From: JBBROS01 sp965260935 | GTDB lineage: Bacteria > Pseudomonadota > Alphaproteobacteria > Acetobacterales > Acetobacteraceae | DNA length: 64,000 bases | NCBI GenBank assembly: GCA_965260935.1 | Contig: OZ253374.1 | Coordinates: 868,001 to 932,000, forward strand | Reading direction: 5' to 3' | Part shown: one piece after another, positions 25,453-33,882 of the stretch | Numbering within the stretch: the first letter of the stretch is position 1 | Layout of the letters: every line of letters starts with the position of its first letter | Notes under the pieces: model-generated | Told to the model about the DNA's origin: nothing | What the model saw: the letters and a program-made list of their open reading frames with translations, nothing else | Database searches by the model: none | Made by a program: the position numbers and the translations under genes

Positions 25453-26037
25453 TTAATTCTGCTTACAAACCACGTTAAACACAACGCTTGAGTCCCGAGC
25501 TTCCATAAGGCGAATGGTAGAGCCGCTTGGAAAAGGCCATAAGTCGCCCGGCATCATTGCCCAGCCTCGGCCGTCTACGTAAATATTATATTTATTTGGA
25601 GAGTAGGAGAAGTTGGGGCCACGATAATTTATAAATTGCTTATTGTCGCAGAACAGTGCCGTTGCTCCCTTTGCCAATGAGAACGTTGGTTCATTCCCGA
25701 TAGAATAGCGTGTGGTTGGCACACTCGTAATAGCGGCTGTTAAATCGTTCGCGCTTTGTGCTAAAGCTGTCTCACCCGTTCGACCGTCAATTGCGTTATG
25801 AACGGCATCTTTCACAGCGCTTATGACTGGAGTAACGCGATCCCGTTGCGCGGCAGGAACTTGTTCGATCATGCCTTCTATGTAGCGATTCAGGGTTTGC
25901 GCTTGTGATCTTTGTCCAAACTCATAGCTGATCCACCCTATGACTGCGACGCCGAGCGGCACGAGTGCAACTACTATGGTCGTGAGCATATTCGCTCGTT
26001 CCAACCACTTCCACCTGCCCGCGAATGCTTCAGACAT
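25453..26037 (-). CDS. Hypothetical single-span membrane protein in AT-richer DNA
   Basis: A 194-residue protein I do not recognise. Residues 18-38 form one membrane segment (TTIVVALVPLGVAVIGW), followed by a helical stretch (YIEGMIEQVPAAQRDRVTP) and a beta-rich C-terminal half ending in a Cys-containing tail (VVFNVVCKQN). Base and codon use are visibly AT-richer than all neighbours over about 25.39-26.19 kb, indicating recent acquisition. The 67 bp downstream and 155 bp upstream contain no other gene. Confidence 0.7.
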   Translation of the reverse strand: MSEAFAGRWKWLERANMLTTIVVALVPLGVAVIGWISYEFGQRSQAQTLNRYIEGMIEQVPAAQRDRVTPVISAVKDAVHNAIDGRTGETALAQSANDLTAAITSVPTTRYSIGNEPTFSLAKGATALFCDNKQFINYRGPNFSYSPNKYNIYVDGRGWAMMPGDLWPFPSGSTIRLMEARDSSVVFNVVCKQN

Positions 26038-26192
26038 GAGAGCTTCCCTTGATCTCGCTTTATAAGCATCCCAAAGTCGGGCTACTTCTCAAGATAGTTC
26101 CTGACATTTCCTGTTCTTGCAATGGTTGCACGACGTTGGGCATTGCACAGCGTGCAAGGTGAAGCGGCTACCAGGCCTACCTTACAATTGAA

Positions 26193-26810
26193 TCACACAC
26201 CCGGCCATTCGTTCACGCAGCTCACGCGCCAGCCTTCCGACAAGCGTTCAAGCCGGGTGAGCGAGATGTTGTGAATGGAAAGATGCAGCACAGCTTGCGC
26301 CCTCACCTGCATGGCGTGCGCGACGGCCGCGCGGATCGCGCCGCCATGGCTGACGATAACGACATCCCTCCCGGCGTATTCCTCGGCCAGCGCGTCCATC
26401 GTCTCGCCCACGCGCGCGACGACCTCCTCCATGCTTTCCCCGCCGGGCGGGCGCTCGTCGGCCGAAAGCGGCCAGAACGGGTGCGCGGGGGCTGTCAGGC
26501 GCGCGGGAAGGTCGGCGTGCGGCAGGCCCTGGTAGTCGCCGAGGTTCTGCTCGATCAGGCCGGGGACGACGGCCAGCTCCTGGGCCGGGTAGCCGGCGGC
26601 GAAGAGGGCCTCGGCGGTGCGGCGGGTGCGGCTCAAGGGCGTGCAGGCCCAGACGGCGGGGCGGGGCAGGCGGGCGGCCAGCGCCGTGTATTGCGGGACT
26701 TGGGCGACCAGGGTGTCGGGGCAGAGCTGCACGTCCATGATGCCGTAGAGCATGGCGCGTTCGTTCTCGGACACGAGGGCGTGGCGGATCAGCCAGAAGC
26801 GGGTTTCCAT
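26193..26810 (-). CDS. Histidine phosphatase family protein
   Basis: A 205-residue phosphoglycerate-mutase-like phosphatase. The RH motif with the phospho-accepting His is in WLIRHALVSEN (His11); other core residues appear in SRTRRTAEAL, GESMEEVVARV and the second catalytic His in VIVSHGGAIRAA. Substrate is not predictable; cobalamin pathway CobC-like or nucleotide/sugar phosphatases share this fold. It starts directly after the upstream ABC-2 permease stop (no gap), so both belong to one minus-strand unit. Confidence 0.9.
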   Translation of the reverse strand: METRFWLIRHALVSENERAMLYGIMDVQLCPDTLVAQVPQYTALAARLPRPAVWACTPLSRTRRTAEALFAAGYPAQELAVVPGLIEQNLGDYQGLPHADLPARLTAPAHPFWPLSADERPPGGESMEEVVARVGETMDALAEEYAGRDVVIVSHGGAIRAAVAHAMQVRAQAVLHLSIHNISLTRLERLSEGWRVSCVNEWPGV

Positions 26811-27632
26811 TTATTCTCCGAGGTTGAGCAGCGCGCCGCTGGTGCGGGCGCGGCGGAATTGCCAGGCGAACAGGAGGGCGGCGCCGACCGCCCAGAGGAC
26901 GTTCAGGACCGCGGCGTAAAGCAGGTGGTCCCAGCGGACCGTGCCTTGCAGGGCCGCCCTCATGCCCTCGAACACGTGGGTGGCGGGCAGCGCGAGCGCG
27001 ACCGGCTGGATGGCGGCCGGCAGCACGCTGACCGGGTAGAACACGGCGGAAAGGGGGGCGAGGCCGAAGGTCACGGACCAGGCCAGCATCTCCGCGCCGA
27101 GGCCGTGGCGGAGGATGAGGCTGCACACGGCCAGCGCGATCCACCAGCCCATGACCATCAGGTTGGCGAAGAACAGGATCAGGACGGGCCCGAGGCGGAA
27201 CAGGTCGAAGGCGTAGAGCAGGTAGGCGAGGAGGATGGCGGGCAGGACGCCGATCAGGGTCCGCAGCAGGGAAACGGCGAGCTGGGCGGCGATCAGCTCC
27301 CAGGGACGGAGGGGGGAGACGAAGATGTGGCCCAGGTTGCGGGACCAGAGTTCTTCGAGAAAGGTGATGGCCACCCCCATCTGGCTGCGCAGCGTGACTT
27401 CCCAAAGCAGCACCCCGCCCAGCAGCGCGCCCCCGGCGATGGCGACGGCGGCGGCGCCGTTGCTGACGGCCGGGTTGGTCCCCGCGCCGCGGGAAACGAG
27501 ATAGCTGGTGGTGAACCCCCAGATGCACATCTGCAGAGTGGGCCAGTAGACCAGTTCGAGCGCGCGGGGGCCGGAGTGGCGCAGAAGGCAGAGATGGCGG
27601 TAGATCATGCCCCAGATGCGGCGGGGGTTCAT
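26811..27632 (-). CDS. ABC-2 type transporter permease
   Basis: A 273-residue membrane protein with six hydrophobic segments and the ABC-2 permease pattern: an N-terminal amphipathic segment (YRHLCLLRHS), then LEELWSRNLGHIFVSPLRPWE (first part) before the central spans, and ALPATHVFEGMRAAL near the end. Such permeases export glycans or drugs and normally pair with an ATPase, but none is adjacent. It starts at ATG 27632, overlapping the stop of a 46-codon small ORF. Downstream it abuts the histidine phosphatase gene. Confidence 0.88.
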   Translation of the reverse strand: MNPRRIWGMIYRHLCLLRHSGPRALELVYWPTLQMCIWGFTTSYLVSRGAGTNPAVSNGAAAVAIAGGALLGGVLLWEVTLRSQMGVAITFLEELWSRNLGHIFVSPLRPWELIAAQLAVSLLRTLIGVLPAILLAYLLYAFDLFRLGPVLILFFANLMVMGWWIALAVCSLILRHGLGAEMLAWSVTFGLAPLSAVFYPVSVLPAAIQPVALALPATHVFEGMRAALQGTVRWDHLLYAAVLNVLWAVGAALLFAWQFRRARTSGALLNLGE

Positions 27633-27769
27633 GGCGTTCGCAGTGGTGGCGCGGCTGTCCGGGACGCCGGGCGCGTGGCAGGCCAGAGGGCGTCCTGGTC
27701 TGATGCTGGCGGGCGCGTCAGCCCGTAGGCTGAGCCAGCCCGCCGAACAAGGATCGTGCTGCCATTCAT
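27629..27769 (-). CDS. Possible 46-residue leader or remnant ORF before the permease
   Basis: An ORF with ATG 27769 preceded by a perfect AGGAGG (27776-27781, 6-nt spacing) ends in TGA overlapping the permease ATG, an arrangement typical of translational coupling. The product (MNGSTILVRRAGSAYG...) is Arg/Ala/Pro-rich and unrecognised. It may be the truncated start of a lost ABC ATPase gene or a coupling leader. The RBS region shares an exact 18-bp match with 54652-54669. Confidence 0.4.
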   Translation of the reverse strand: MNGSTILVRRAGSAYGLTRPPASDQDALWPATRPASRTAAPPLRTP

Positions 27770-27888
27770 GCGACGCCTCCTGAATGTGTCGGAGCAGCCG
27801 GGTCGCGCCGAAGGCGGCGTCGGCTCGCCCGCGGCCACGGCGATATTGGCTTGCGGCCAGGCCCTGAAACCGCCTGCATCGGGGCGGG

Positions 27889-28941
27889 TCAGCAGCAACT
27901 GGCCGCGGGCGTCTCGTCCGGCTGCCGGACGCCGAACGGGTTCGCGGCGCCGCAGCCGGGAAAAACGCCGTAGTGGCGGCTGAAATCGCCGAAGACGTCG
28001 AAGTGCGGGGCGAAGCGCGTCTCGGTCAGCATCTTCCAGGTATTGCCGCACACGGGGACAACGCGCCCGGCCTCGATGGCGTGATGGGCGTCCAGCTCGA
28101 ACACGCGTTCGGAGCCTGTCACGGTGCCGCGGTAGCGCACGGCCTGGCCGTAATCCTCGCAAGCCGGCTCGAGCCCGTCGAGCTTGAACAGGCGATAGGT
28201 GGCGGAGAAGAACTCGATGCCGGCGAGCTTGGCGGCGACTTCGGCGTCGCCGATCGAGAGCGGGCGGCTGGCGACGAGGCGGGGATCCTTGAAGCCGGCG
28301 GCTTTGGCAAGCCGGTCGAAATCGCCCCAATAGAGCGCGCCGGCGAGGCATTCGCCGTGCAGGACGGGGTCGCTGAGCAGGGCTTCGGGGACGCGGCGGT
28401 TGGCGTAGACGTCGGAGAAATAGAGCTCGCCGCCGGGCTTGAGCAGGCGGTGGGCGGCTTGGAAGACGGCGGCTTTGTCGGCGACCAGGTTGATGACGCA
28501 GTTGGAGACGATGACGTCGAAGCTGTCGTCGGGCAGGCCGAGGGCCGCGAGTTGCTCGATGTCGCCTTCGATGAAGCGGACGTTGGAGTTTGCGTAGCCG
28601 AAGCGGTCCCGGTGCCAATCGAGGTGGCGGTTGGCGACGGCGAGTTGCGCCGGGGTGGCGTCGATGCCGGTGACGCGGCCGTGCTCGCCCACGAGCTGGG
28701 CCAGGATAAAGGCGTCCTGGCCGGAGCCGGAGCCGAGGTCGAGGATGTGTGCGCCCTCGATGGCTTGCGGGGCGACGAGGCCGCAGCCGTAGTAGCGGGA
28801 TTTCACCTCATCATGGACGCGGGCGAGGGCGGCTTGCACGGAGGGGGGCGGGCGGGTCGCGGTGCAGCAGGCGTCGGTGCGGAGGTCAGCGGAGGAGCGG
28901 AGGACTTCGCCGTAATACTGCCGGGCGTTCTCGATGTTCAT
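27889..28941 (-). CDS. arsM: Arsenite S-adenosylmethionine methyltransferase
   Basis: A 350-residue enzyme that methylates trivalent arsenic using SAM, yielding less toxic or volatile methylarsenicals. Motif I is DLGSGSGQDA (residues 68-77) and motif II/III include GIDATPAQL. The As(III)-binding Cys candidates are Cys25/26, Cys53, Cys148 (SNCVINLV) and Cys198; the C-terminus ends in a CC pair. Its ATG overlaps the coaBC stop (ATGA), so it is read as the last gene of ubiE-coaBC-arsM with no arsR or other ars gene nearby. Confidence 0.93.
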   Translation of the reverse strand: MNIENARQYYGEVLRSSADLRTDACCTATRPPPSVQAALARVHDEVKSRYYGCGLVAPQAIEGAHILDLGSGSGQDAFILAQLVGEHGRVTGIDATPAQLAVANRHLDWHRDRFGYANSNVRFIEGDIEQLAALGLPDDSFDVIVSNCVINLVADKAAVFQAAHRLLKPGGELYFSDVYANRRVPEALLSDPVLHGECLAGALYWGDFDRLAKAAGFKDPRLVASRPLSIGDAEVAAKLAGIEFFSATYRLFKLDGLEPACEDYGQAVRYRGTVTGSERVFELDAHHAIEAGRVVPVCGNTWKMLTETRFAPHFDVFGDFSRHYGVFPGCGAANPFGVRQPDETPAASCC

Positions 28942-30137
28942 GGGGCGGCTTTCGGAGCAAGGGTTGCGGCGATGCGGTCGGCGAGCAGCAGCGCGAGTTC
29001 GGACTTGGTCATGCGCGGCCAGGGCTCGGCGCCGTCGGCGGTGATGAGGGTCACTTCGTTGTGGGCGCCGCCCATGATGCCGGTCTCGGGGCGGACGTCG
29101 TTGGCCAATATCCAGTCGCAGCCTTTGCCGGCGCGCTTCTTGGTGGCGTGGAGGATCACGTCGTCGGTCTCGGCGGCGAAGCCAACAACGAGGCGGGGAC
29201 GGTGCGGGCCAGGCGCCGAAAGCGTGGCGAGGATGTCGGGGTTGGGGCTTAGATGCAAGTCCGGCGGGGGCGCGCCGGGCGCCTTCTTGAGCTTGCTTGG
29301 GGCGGCCTCGACGCGCCAGTCGGCGACGGCGGCGGCGCAGACGGCGGCGTCGGCGGGAAGGGCGGAGCGGCAGGCGGCGAGCATCTCGTCGGCGGTGCGG
29401 ACGTGGATGGTGGCGACGCCCGCCGGGTCGGGGAGGGCGACGGGGCCTTGGACCAGGGTGACGCGCGCGCCGCGTTGCGCGAGGGCGCCCGCGATGGCCT
29501 GGCCCTGGTGGCCGCTGCTGCGGTTGGCGATGTAGCGCACCGGGTCGATGGCCTCGTGCGTGGGGCCGCTGGTGACGAGGACGTGACGCCCGGCGAGGGG
29601 GCGGGCCGGGTTGAGCAGGGCTTCGACCGCGGCGAGGATGGCGGGCGGCTCGGACAGGCGGCCGTAGCCGTATTCGTTGCACGCCATCGCGCCCTCCTCG
29701 GGGCCGACGACGTGGATGCCGCGGGATCGGAGGGTGGCGAGGTTGGCCTGCGTGGCGGCGTGGCTCCACATGCGGACGTTCATGGCCGGGGCGACGAGCA
29801 CGGGCTTGTCGGTGGCGAGCAGCACGGTGCTGGCGAGGTCGTCGGCCAGTCCCGCGGCCATCTTGGCGAGCATGTTGGCGCTGGCCGGGGCGACCAGCAG
29901 CAGGTCGGCGGCCCGGCTCAACTCGATGTGCCCCATCTCGCTCTCGTCGGTGAGCGACCAGAGGTCGGTATAAACGCGGTTTTCCGTCAGCGCCTGGAGG
30001 CTGAGCGGGGTGACGAACTGCGCGCCGCCTTGGGTGAGTACGGCACTGACCATGTGGCCCGAGCGTTTCAGCAGGCGGACGAGTTCGAGCGACTTGTAGG
30101 CCGCGATCCCGCCGGACACGATAAGGAGGACCTTCAC
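28938..30137 (-). CDS. coaBC: Bifunctional phosphopantothenoylcysteine decarboxylase/synthetase
   Basis: Catalyses two consecutive coenzyme A steps. The N-terminal CoaC flavoprotein domain (residues 1-185) has GGIAAYKS, the catalytic Asn motif PAMN and Cys in MACNEYG. The C-terminal CoaB domain has VTSGPTHEAIDPVRYI and the nucleotide-binding Lys region ILAND. The length of 399 residues is typical. It follows ubiE by 4 bp and overlaps arsM, so the arsenic gene is co-expressed with an essential cofactor gene. Confidence 0.97.
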   Translation of the reverse strand: MKVLLIVSGGIAAYKSLELVRLLKRSGHMVSAVLTQGGAQFVTPLSLQALTENRVYTDLWSLTDESEMGHIELSRAADLLLVAPASANMLAKMAAGLADDLASTVLLATDKPVLVAPAMNVRMWSHAATQANLATLRSRGIHVVGPEEGAMACNEYGYGRLSEPPAILAAVEALLNPARPLAGRHVLVTSGPTHEAIDPVRYIANRSSGHQGQAIAGALAQRGARVTLVQGPVALPDPAGVATIHVRTADEMLAACRSALPADAAVCAAAVADWRVEAAPSKLKKAPGAPPPDLHLSPNPDILATLSAPGPHRPRLVVGFAAETDDVILHATKKRAGKGCDWILANDVRPETGIMGGAHNEVTLITADGAEPWPRMTKSELALLLADRIAATLAPKAAP

Positions 30138-30141
30138 CGGT

Positions 30142-30888
30142 TCAGAGCCGCCAGCCGGTGTGGATCGCAGCGATGCCGCCGGTCAGGTTGCGGTAGCGGA
30201 CGCGGGACAGCCCGGCCTCGCGCATCATGGCGGCGAGCGCCTCCTGGCCGGGGAAGGTGCGGATGCTTTCGGCGAGGTACTGGTAGCTGTCGGCGTCGCC
30301 GGCGACGAAGCGGCCGAGGCGGGGGAGGACCTGGAACGACCAGGCGTCGTAGGGCTTGGTCAGCGCGCCGACCTGGACGCGGGAGAATTCCAGGCAGTGA
30401 AACTGGCCGCCGTGGCGCAGCACCCGGCGGGCCTCGCGCAAAACGGCGGGTTTGTCGGTGCAGTTGCGCAGGCCGAAGGCGATGGTCACGCGGTCGGCGC
30501 TGCGGTCGGGAAAGGGGAGGGCCTCGGCGTCGGCGGCGAGGATGGCGATGCCGTCCGACGGCGCGCGCGTGCGGGCGACGCCGAGCATCTGCTCGTTGAT
30601 GTCGGTGAGGATGGCCGGGCCGCCGCCCGCTGCCCGCCAGGCGCGCGCGATGTCGCCGGTGCCGCCGGCGAGGTCGAGCAAGGCGCGGTTGGGGCGCGGG
30701 TCGAGGCCGGCCACGAAGTCCCGCTTCCAGATGCGGTGGATGCCGAGCGACATCAGGTCGTTCATCAGGTCGTAGCGCCCGGCGACGCTGTCGAACACGG
30801 CGCGCACCATGGGCTTCTTGGCTTCGGTGGGCACGGACCGGAAGCCGAAGTCCGTTTCGCTTGCCGAAGGCTCGGTGTTGCTGCTCAT
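30142..30888 (-). CDS. ubiE: Ubiquinone/menaquinone methyltransferase UbiE
   Basis: C-methyltransferase of ubiquinone biosynthesis, 248 residues. UbiE signatures are VFDSVAGRYDLMNDLMSLGIHR, motif I LDLAGGTGDIA and IAFGLRNCTD with the conserved Asn; the C-terminus ends GIAAIHTGWRL, nearly universal in UbiE. The start ATG 30888 is only 27 bp from the divergent mutM ATG, so the two promoters must overlap the opposite gene ends. Confidence 0.97.
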   Translation of the reverse strand: MSSNTEPSASETDFGFRSVPTEAKKPMVRAVFDSVAGRYDLMNDLMSLGIHRIWKRDFVAGLDPRPNRALLDLAGGTGDIARAWRAAGGGPAILTDINEQMLGVARTRAPSDGIAILAADAEALPFPDRSADRVTIAFGLRNCTDKPAVLREARRVLRHGGQFHCLEFSRVQVGALTKPYDAWSFQVLPRLGRFVAGDADSYQYLAESIRTFPGQEALAAMMREAGLSRVRYRNLTGGIAAIHTGWRL

Positions 30889-30915
30889 CGGCGTAGCATA
30901 TACGTGACGGGGGCG

Positions 30916-31755
30916 ATGCCGGAACTGCCTGAAGTCGAAACCGTGATGCGCGGGATGGCCGCGCGGCTGGAGGGACGCCAAATCGTGCGCGCGGAGGTGC
31001 GGCGGTCCGGCCTGCGCTGGGCGTTCCCGGAGGGGTTGGCGGGGCGGCTCGAAGGGGCGCGGGTGCTGGGGTTCCGACGCCGGGCCAAGTATATGCTGAT
31101 GCGGCTGGACGGCGGCGACAGCGTGCTGATCCACCTCGGGATGTCGGGCCGGATGCTGATCCGGGCGCGGGGCAGCAATGCGGAAACGGCGCACGAGCAC
31201 ATCCTGATCGAGACCGATGACGGGTGGCTGGTAGGCTTCGTCGATCCGCGGCGGTTCGGGTCGGTGGATCTGGTGCGGACGGACGCGGAGGACACGCACC
31301 GGCTGCTGGCCGGGCTGGGGCCGGAGCCTCTGGAGCGGGCGTTCAACGCGAGGGGGCTGTCGGCGGCGCTGGCGGGCAAGCGGACGCCGATCAAGGCGGC
31401 GCTGCTGGATCAGCGGGTGGTGGCCGGGCTGGGCAACATCTACGTCTGCGAGGCGCTGTTCCGGGCCGGGATCGCGCCGTCGCTGCTGGCGGGGGAGGTG
31501 GCGGGGGCCAGGGCGCGGCGGCTGGCGGCGGAGATCAAGGCCACGCTGACCGAGGCGATCGCGGCCGGCGGGTCGAGCCTGCGGGACTACGTGCAGCCGA
31601 GCGGGGAGCTGGGGTATTTCCAGCACGCCTGGAAGGTGTATGGGCGGGAAGGAGCCGCCTGCGCGGACTGCCCGGGGCCGCCGGCGTGCGGCGGGATCGC
31701 GCGGGTGACGCAGGGGGGGCGGAGCACGTTCTACTGCCCGTTGAAGCAGGGGTGA
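30916..31755 (+). CDS. mutM: Formamidopyrimidine-DNA glycosylase
   Basis: Base-excision repair enzyme removing 8-oxoguanine and formamidopyrimidines, 279 residues. The N-terminus PELPEVE supplies the catalytic Pro and Glu; the beta-elimination Lys lies in RRRAKYML and the H2TH helix region reads VVAGLGNIYVCEAL. The C-terminal zinc finger is unusual: CADC...PAC...YCPLKQ keeps an extra upstream Cys but has Lys-Gln where the last Cys is normally found. The stop is followed within 5 bp by an exporter gene. Confidence 0.95.
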   Translation: MPELPEVETVMRGMAARLEGRQIVRAEVRRSGLRWAFPEGLAGRLEGARVLGFRRRAKYMLMRLDGGDSVLIHLGMSGRMLIRARGSNAETAHEHILIETDDGWLVGFVDPRRFGSVDLVRTDAEDTHRLLAGLGPEPLERAFNARGLSAALAGKRTPIKAALLDQRVVAGLGNIYVCEALFRAGIAPSLLAGEVAGARARRLAAEIKATLTEAIAAGGSSLRDYVQPSGELGYFQHAWKVYGREGAACADCPGPPACGGIARVTQGGRSTFYCPLKQG

Positions 31756-31760
31756 GCCGC

Positions 31761-32975
31761 ATGTTGCGGCCCCGGTCACGTGCGTTCACCTGGCTTCTGG
31801 GCGCGCAGTCCACGATGCCGCCGCTGTCCATCGACATCAGCCTGCCCGCCTTGCCTGCCCTGGGCGCGGCGCTCGGGGCGAGCGCGGGGGCGGCGCAATG
31901 GACGCTGTCCGGCTTCCTGCTCGGCTTCGCGTTCGGCCAGCTCGTGCTTGGCCCGGCGTCCGACCGCTTCGGGCGGCGGCCGGTGGTGATCGCGGGGCTG
32001 GCTGCCTATGCCGTGGCCGGGCTTGCCGCGGCTGCCGCCCCGTCCATCGGCGCGCTGGTGCTGCTGCGGCTGCTGCAGGGTCTCGGGGCGTGCGCCGGCG
32101 TCGTCGTCAGCCGGGCCGTGGTGCGGGACGTGTTCGACGGGGCGGAGGCGGTCTCGCGGCAATCGTTCCTGAGCGCGGTGGCGACGCTGGCGATGCTGCT
32201 TGCGCCGATTTTGGGCGCGCTGCTGCTCGACAGCCTCGGATGGCGGGCGATCTACGGCGCGCTCTGCGTTGCCGGGGCGGGGCTGGCGGGTGCGACCGCG
32301 TCGCTGCAACCGGAAACGCTGCCGCCGGCCGCGCGGCGCACAAGCCGCGCCTGGGACGGCTACGCGCGGGTGCTGCGGACGCCTCGCACGCTCGGTTACG
32401 CCGCCCTCAACGCGCTGACGTTCGCCGGGATGTTCGCCTACATCTCCGGGTCGCCGTCCGTGTTCATCGGCACGCTCGGGGTGACGCCGGGCGTGTTCAG
32501 CCTGATCTTCGCGGCGGCGGCGCTGGCGTTGCTGGCGGGGTCGGTGCTGAACGGCTGGCTGGCCCGGCGGCTTTCCGACGCCGCGCTGCGCCGGCTGGGG
32601 CCCGCCGTGCTGGCGGTCGCGCTCGTGCTGGTGTGCGGGCTCGGGCCGGTTATGCCGCGGGCGGCGGTGCTGGTTCCCGTGCTGGCGGCCTACACGTTCG
32701 CGGCCGGGATCGTGATGCCGAACGCGATCGCTGCCGGGCTGGCGCCCTTGCCGGAGGCGGCGGGGTCGGCCGCAGCGTTCATCGGGTTCGCGCAGATGGC
32801 GGCGGGGTCGGTGTCGGCGGCCATTGTCGGATCGGTGATGCCGGGCACGGCCGTCGGCATGGCCGGCGTCATGGGAGTGTTCGGGGCGGCGGCCCTTGGC
32901 ACGGCGGCGTGGTTGGAACTGTCGTCCGCACCTGCTTTAAGTGGGCAGCGCGGGGTTGGGCCCCGCCCACCATAA
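31761..32975 (+). CDS. Bcr/CflA-type multidrug MFS exporter
   Basis: A 404-residue major facilitator with twelve predicted membrane spans. The early motif FAFGQLVLGPASDRFGRRPV is the MFS motif A of drug:H+ antiporters of the Bcr/CflA group, and LLRLLQGLGACAGVVVSRAV is the following conserved segment. Start at ATG 31761 with AGGGGTG upstream; GTG 31752, overlapping the mutM stop, is an alternative. It follows mutM and precedes the enoyl-CoA hydratase by 10 bp, likely one transcript. Confidence 0.92.
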   Translation: MLRPRSRAFTWLLGAQSTMPPLSIDISLPALPALGAALGASAGAAQWTLSGFLLGFAFGQLVLGPASDRFGRRPVVIAGLAAYAVAGLAAAAAPSIGALVLLRLLQGLGACAGVVVSRAVVRDVFDGAEAVSRQSFLSAVATLAMLLAPILGALLLDSLGWRAIYGALCVAGAGLAGATASLQPETLPPAARRTSRAWDGYARVLRTPRTLGYAALNALTFAGMFAYISGSPSVFIGTLGVTPGVFSLIFAAAALALLAGSVLNGWLARRLSDAALRRLGPAVLAVALVLVCGLGPVMPRAAVLVPVLAAYTFAAGIVMPNAIAAGLAPLPEAAGSAAAFIGFAQMAAGSVSAAIVGSVMPGTAVGMAGVMGVFGAAALGTAAWLELSSAPALSGQRGVGPRPP

Positions 32976-32985
32976 GGAAACGCGA

Positions 32986-33759
32986 ATGCCCGAGATGATC
33001 CTTGTCGAGACGCACGGGGCCGTGGGCCTGATCCGGCTCAACCGTCCGCAGGCGCTGAACGCCTTGTGCGACCAGTTGATGCAGGAACTGGGGGAACAGC
33101 TTCTGGCGTTCGACGCGGAGCCTGCGATCGGCGCCATCGTGCTGACCGGCTCCGAGAAAGCGTTCGCCGCCGGGGCGGACATCAAGGAGATGCAAGGGCG
33201 CAGCTACCCGGCCGTGTTCCTCGACGACTTCATCGGCAAGCGGTGGGAGACGGTGCTGCGGGTGAACAAGCCGGTGATCGCGGCGGTCGCGGGGTTCGCC
33301 CTGGGCGGCGGGTGCGAGTTGGCGATGATGTGCGACATGATCCTGGCGGGCGACACGGCGAAGTTCGGGCAGCCGGAGATCAATCTCGGCGTGATCCCGG
33401 GCGCCGGCGGGTCGCAGCGGCTGACGCGCGCGGTCGGCAAGTCGAAAGCGATGGACCTGTGTCTTTCCGGCCGCATGATGGACGCGGCGGAGGCGGAGCG
33501 GTGCAACCTGGTCAGCCGGGTGGTGCCTGCGGCGGAGCTGGTGGACGAGGCGCTGAAGGTGGGGGCGGCGATCGCGGCCAAGTCCCGGGTGGGGACGGCG
33601 ATGGCCAAACGGGCGGTGAACGCGGCGTTCGAGACGACGCTGGCCGAGGGCGTGCGGATGGAGCGGGCGCTGTTTCTCTCGTTGTTCGGGACCCCGGACC
33701 AGCGGGAAGGCATGGCGGCGTTCGTGGAGAAGCGCAAGCCGGCCTTCGGTCAGGCTTGA
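32986..33759 (+). CDS. Enoyl-CoA hydratase/isomerase
   Basis: A 257-residue crotonase-family enzyme of fatty-acid beta-oxidation. The oxyanion-hole regions are FAAGADIKEM and FALGGGCELAMMCD, and the catalytic Glu pair is expected at CELAM (Glu) and GQPEINLGVIPG (Glu). The start ATG 32986 is preceded by AAGGAAA. The order enoyl-CoA hydratase-rpsT-dnaA is a conserved alphaproteobacterial arrangement. Confidence 0.95.
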   Translation: MPEMILVETHGAVGLIRLNRPQALNALCDQLMQELGEQLLAFDAEPAIGAIVLTGSEKAFAAGADIKEMQGRSYPAVFLDDFIGKRWETVLRVNKPVIAAVAGFALGGGCELAMMCDMILAGDTAKFGQPEINLGVIPGAGGSQRLTRAVGKSKAMDLCLSGRMMDAAEAERCNLVSRVVPAAELVDEALKVGAAIAAKSRVGTAMAKRAVNAAFETTLAEGVRMERALFLSLFGTPDQREGMAAFVEKRKPAFGQA

Positions 33760-33788
33760 ACGTGGGGGGAAGGCTCGGGCGACCGTTC

Positions 33789-33817
33789 TTGACTCCGGCT
33801 TGGGCGGTCCATAGAAC
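33789..33817 (+). promoter_or_regulatory. Candidate sigma-70 promoter of rpsT
   Basis: TTGACT at 33789-33794, a 17-bp spacer, and TAGAAC at 33812-33817 lie about 65 bp before the rpsT ATG. Spacing is ideal and the -35 box is near consensus. It falls in the only sizeable gap before rpsT. Confidence 0.5.
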
Positions 33818-33882
33818 TGCCTTTCCGGCCTGCCTGCGACTGACGCTTCGGCCTGCACATTATTGATTTTTGAAGAGAGTTC

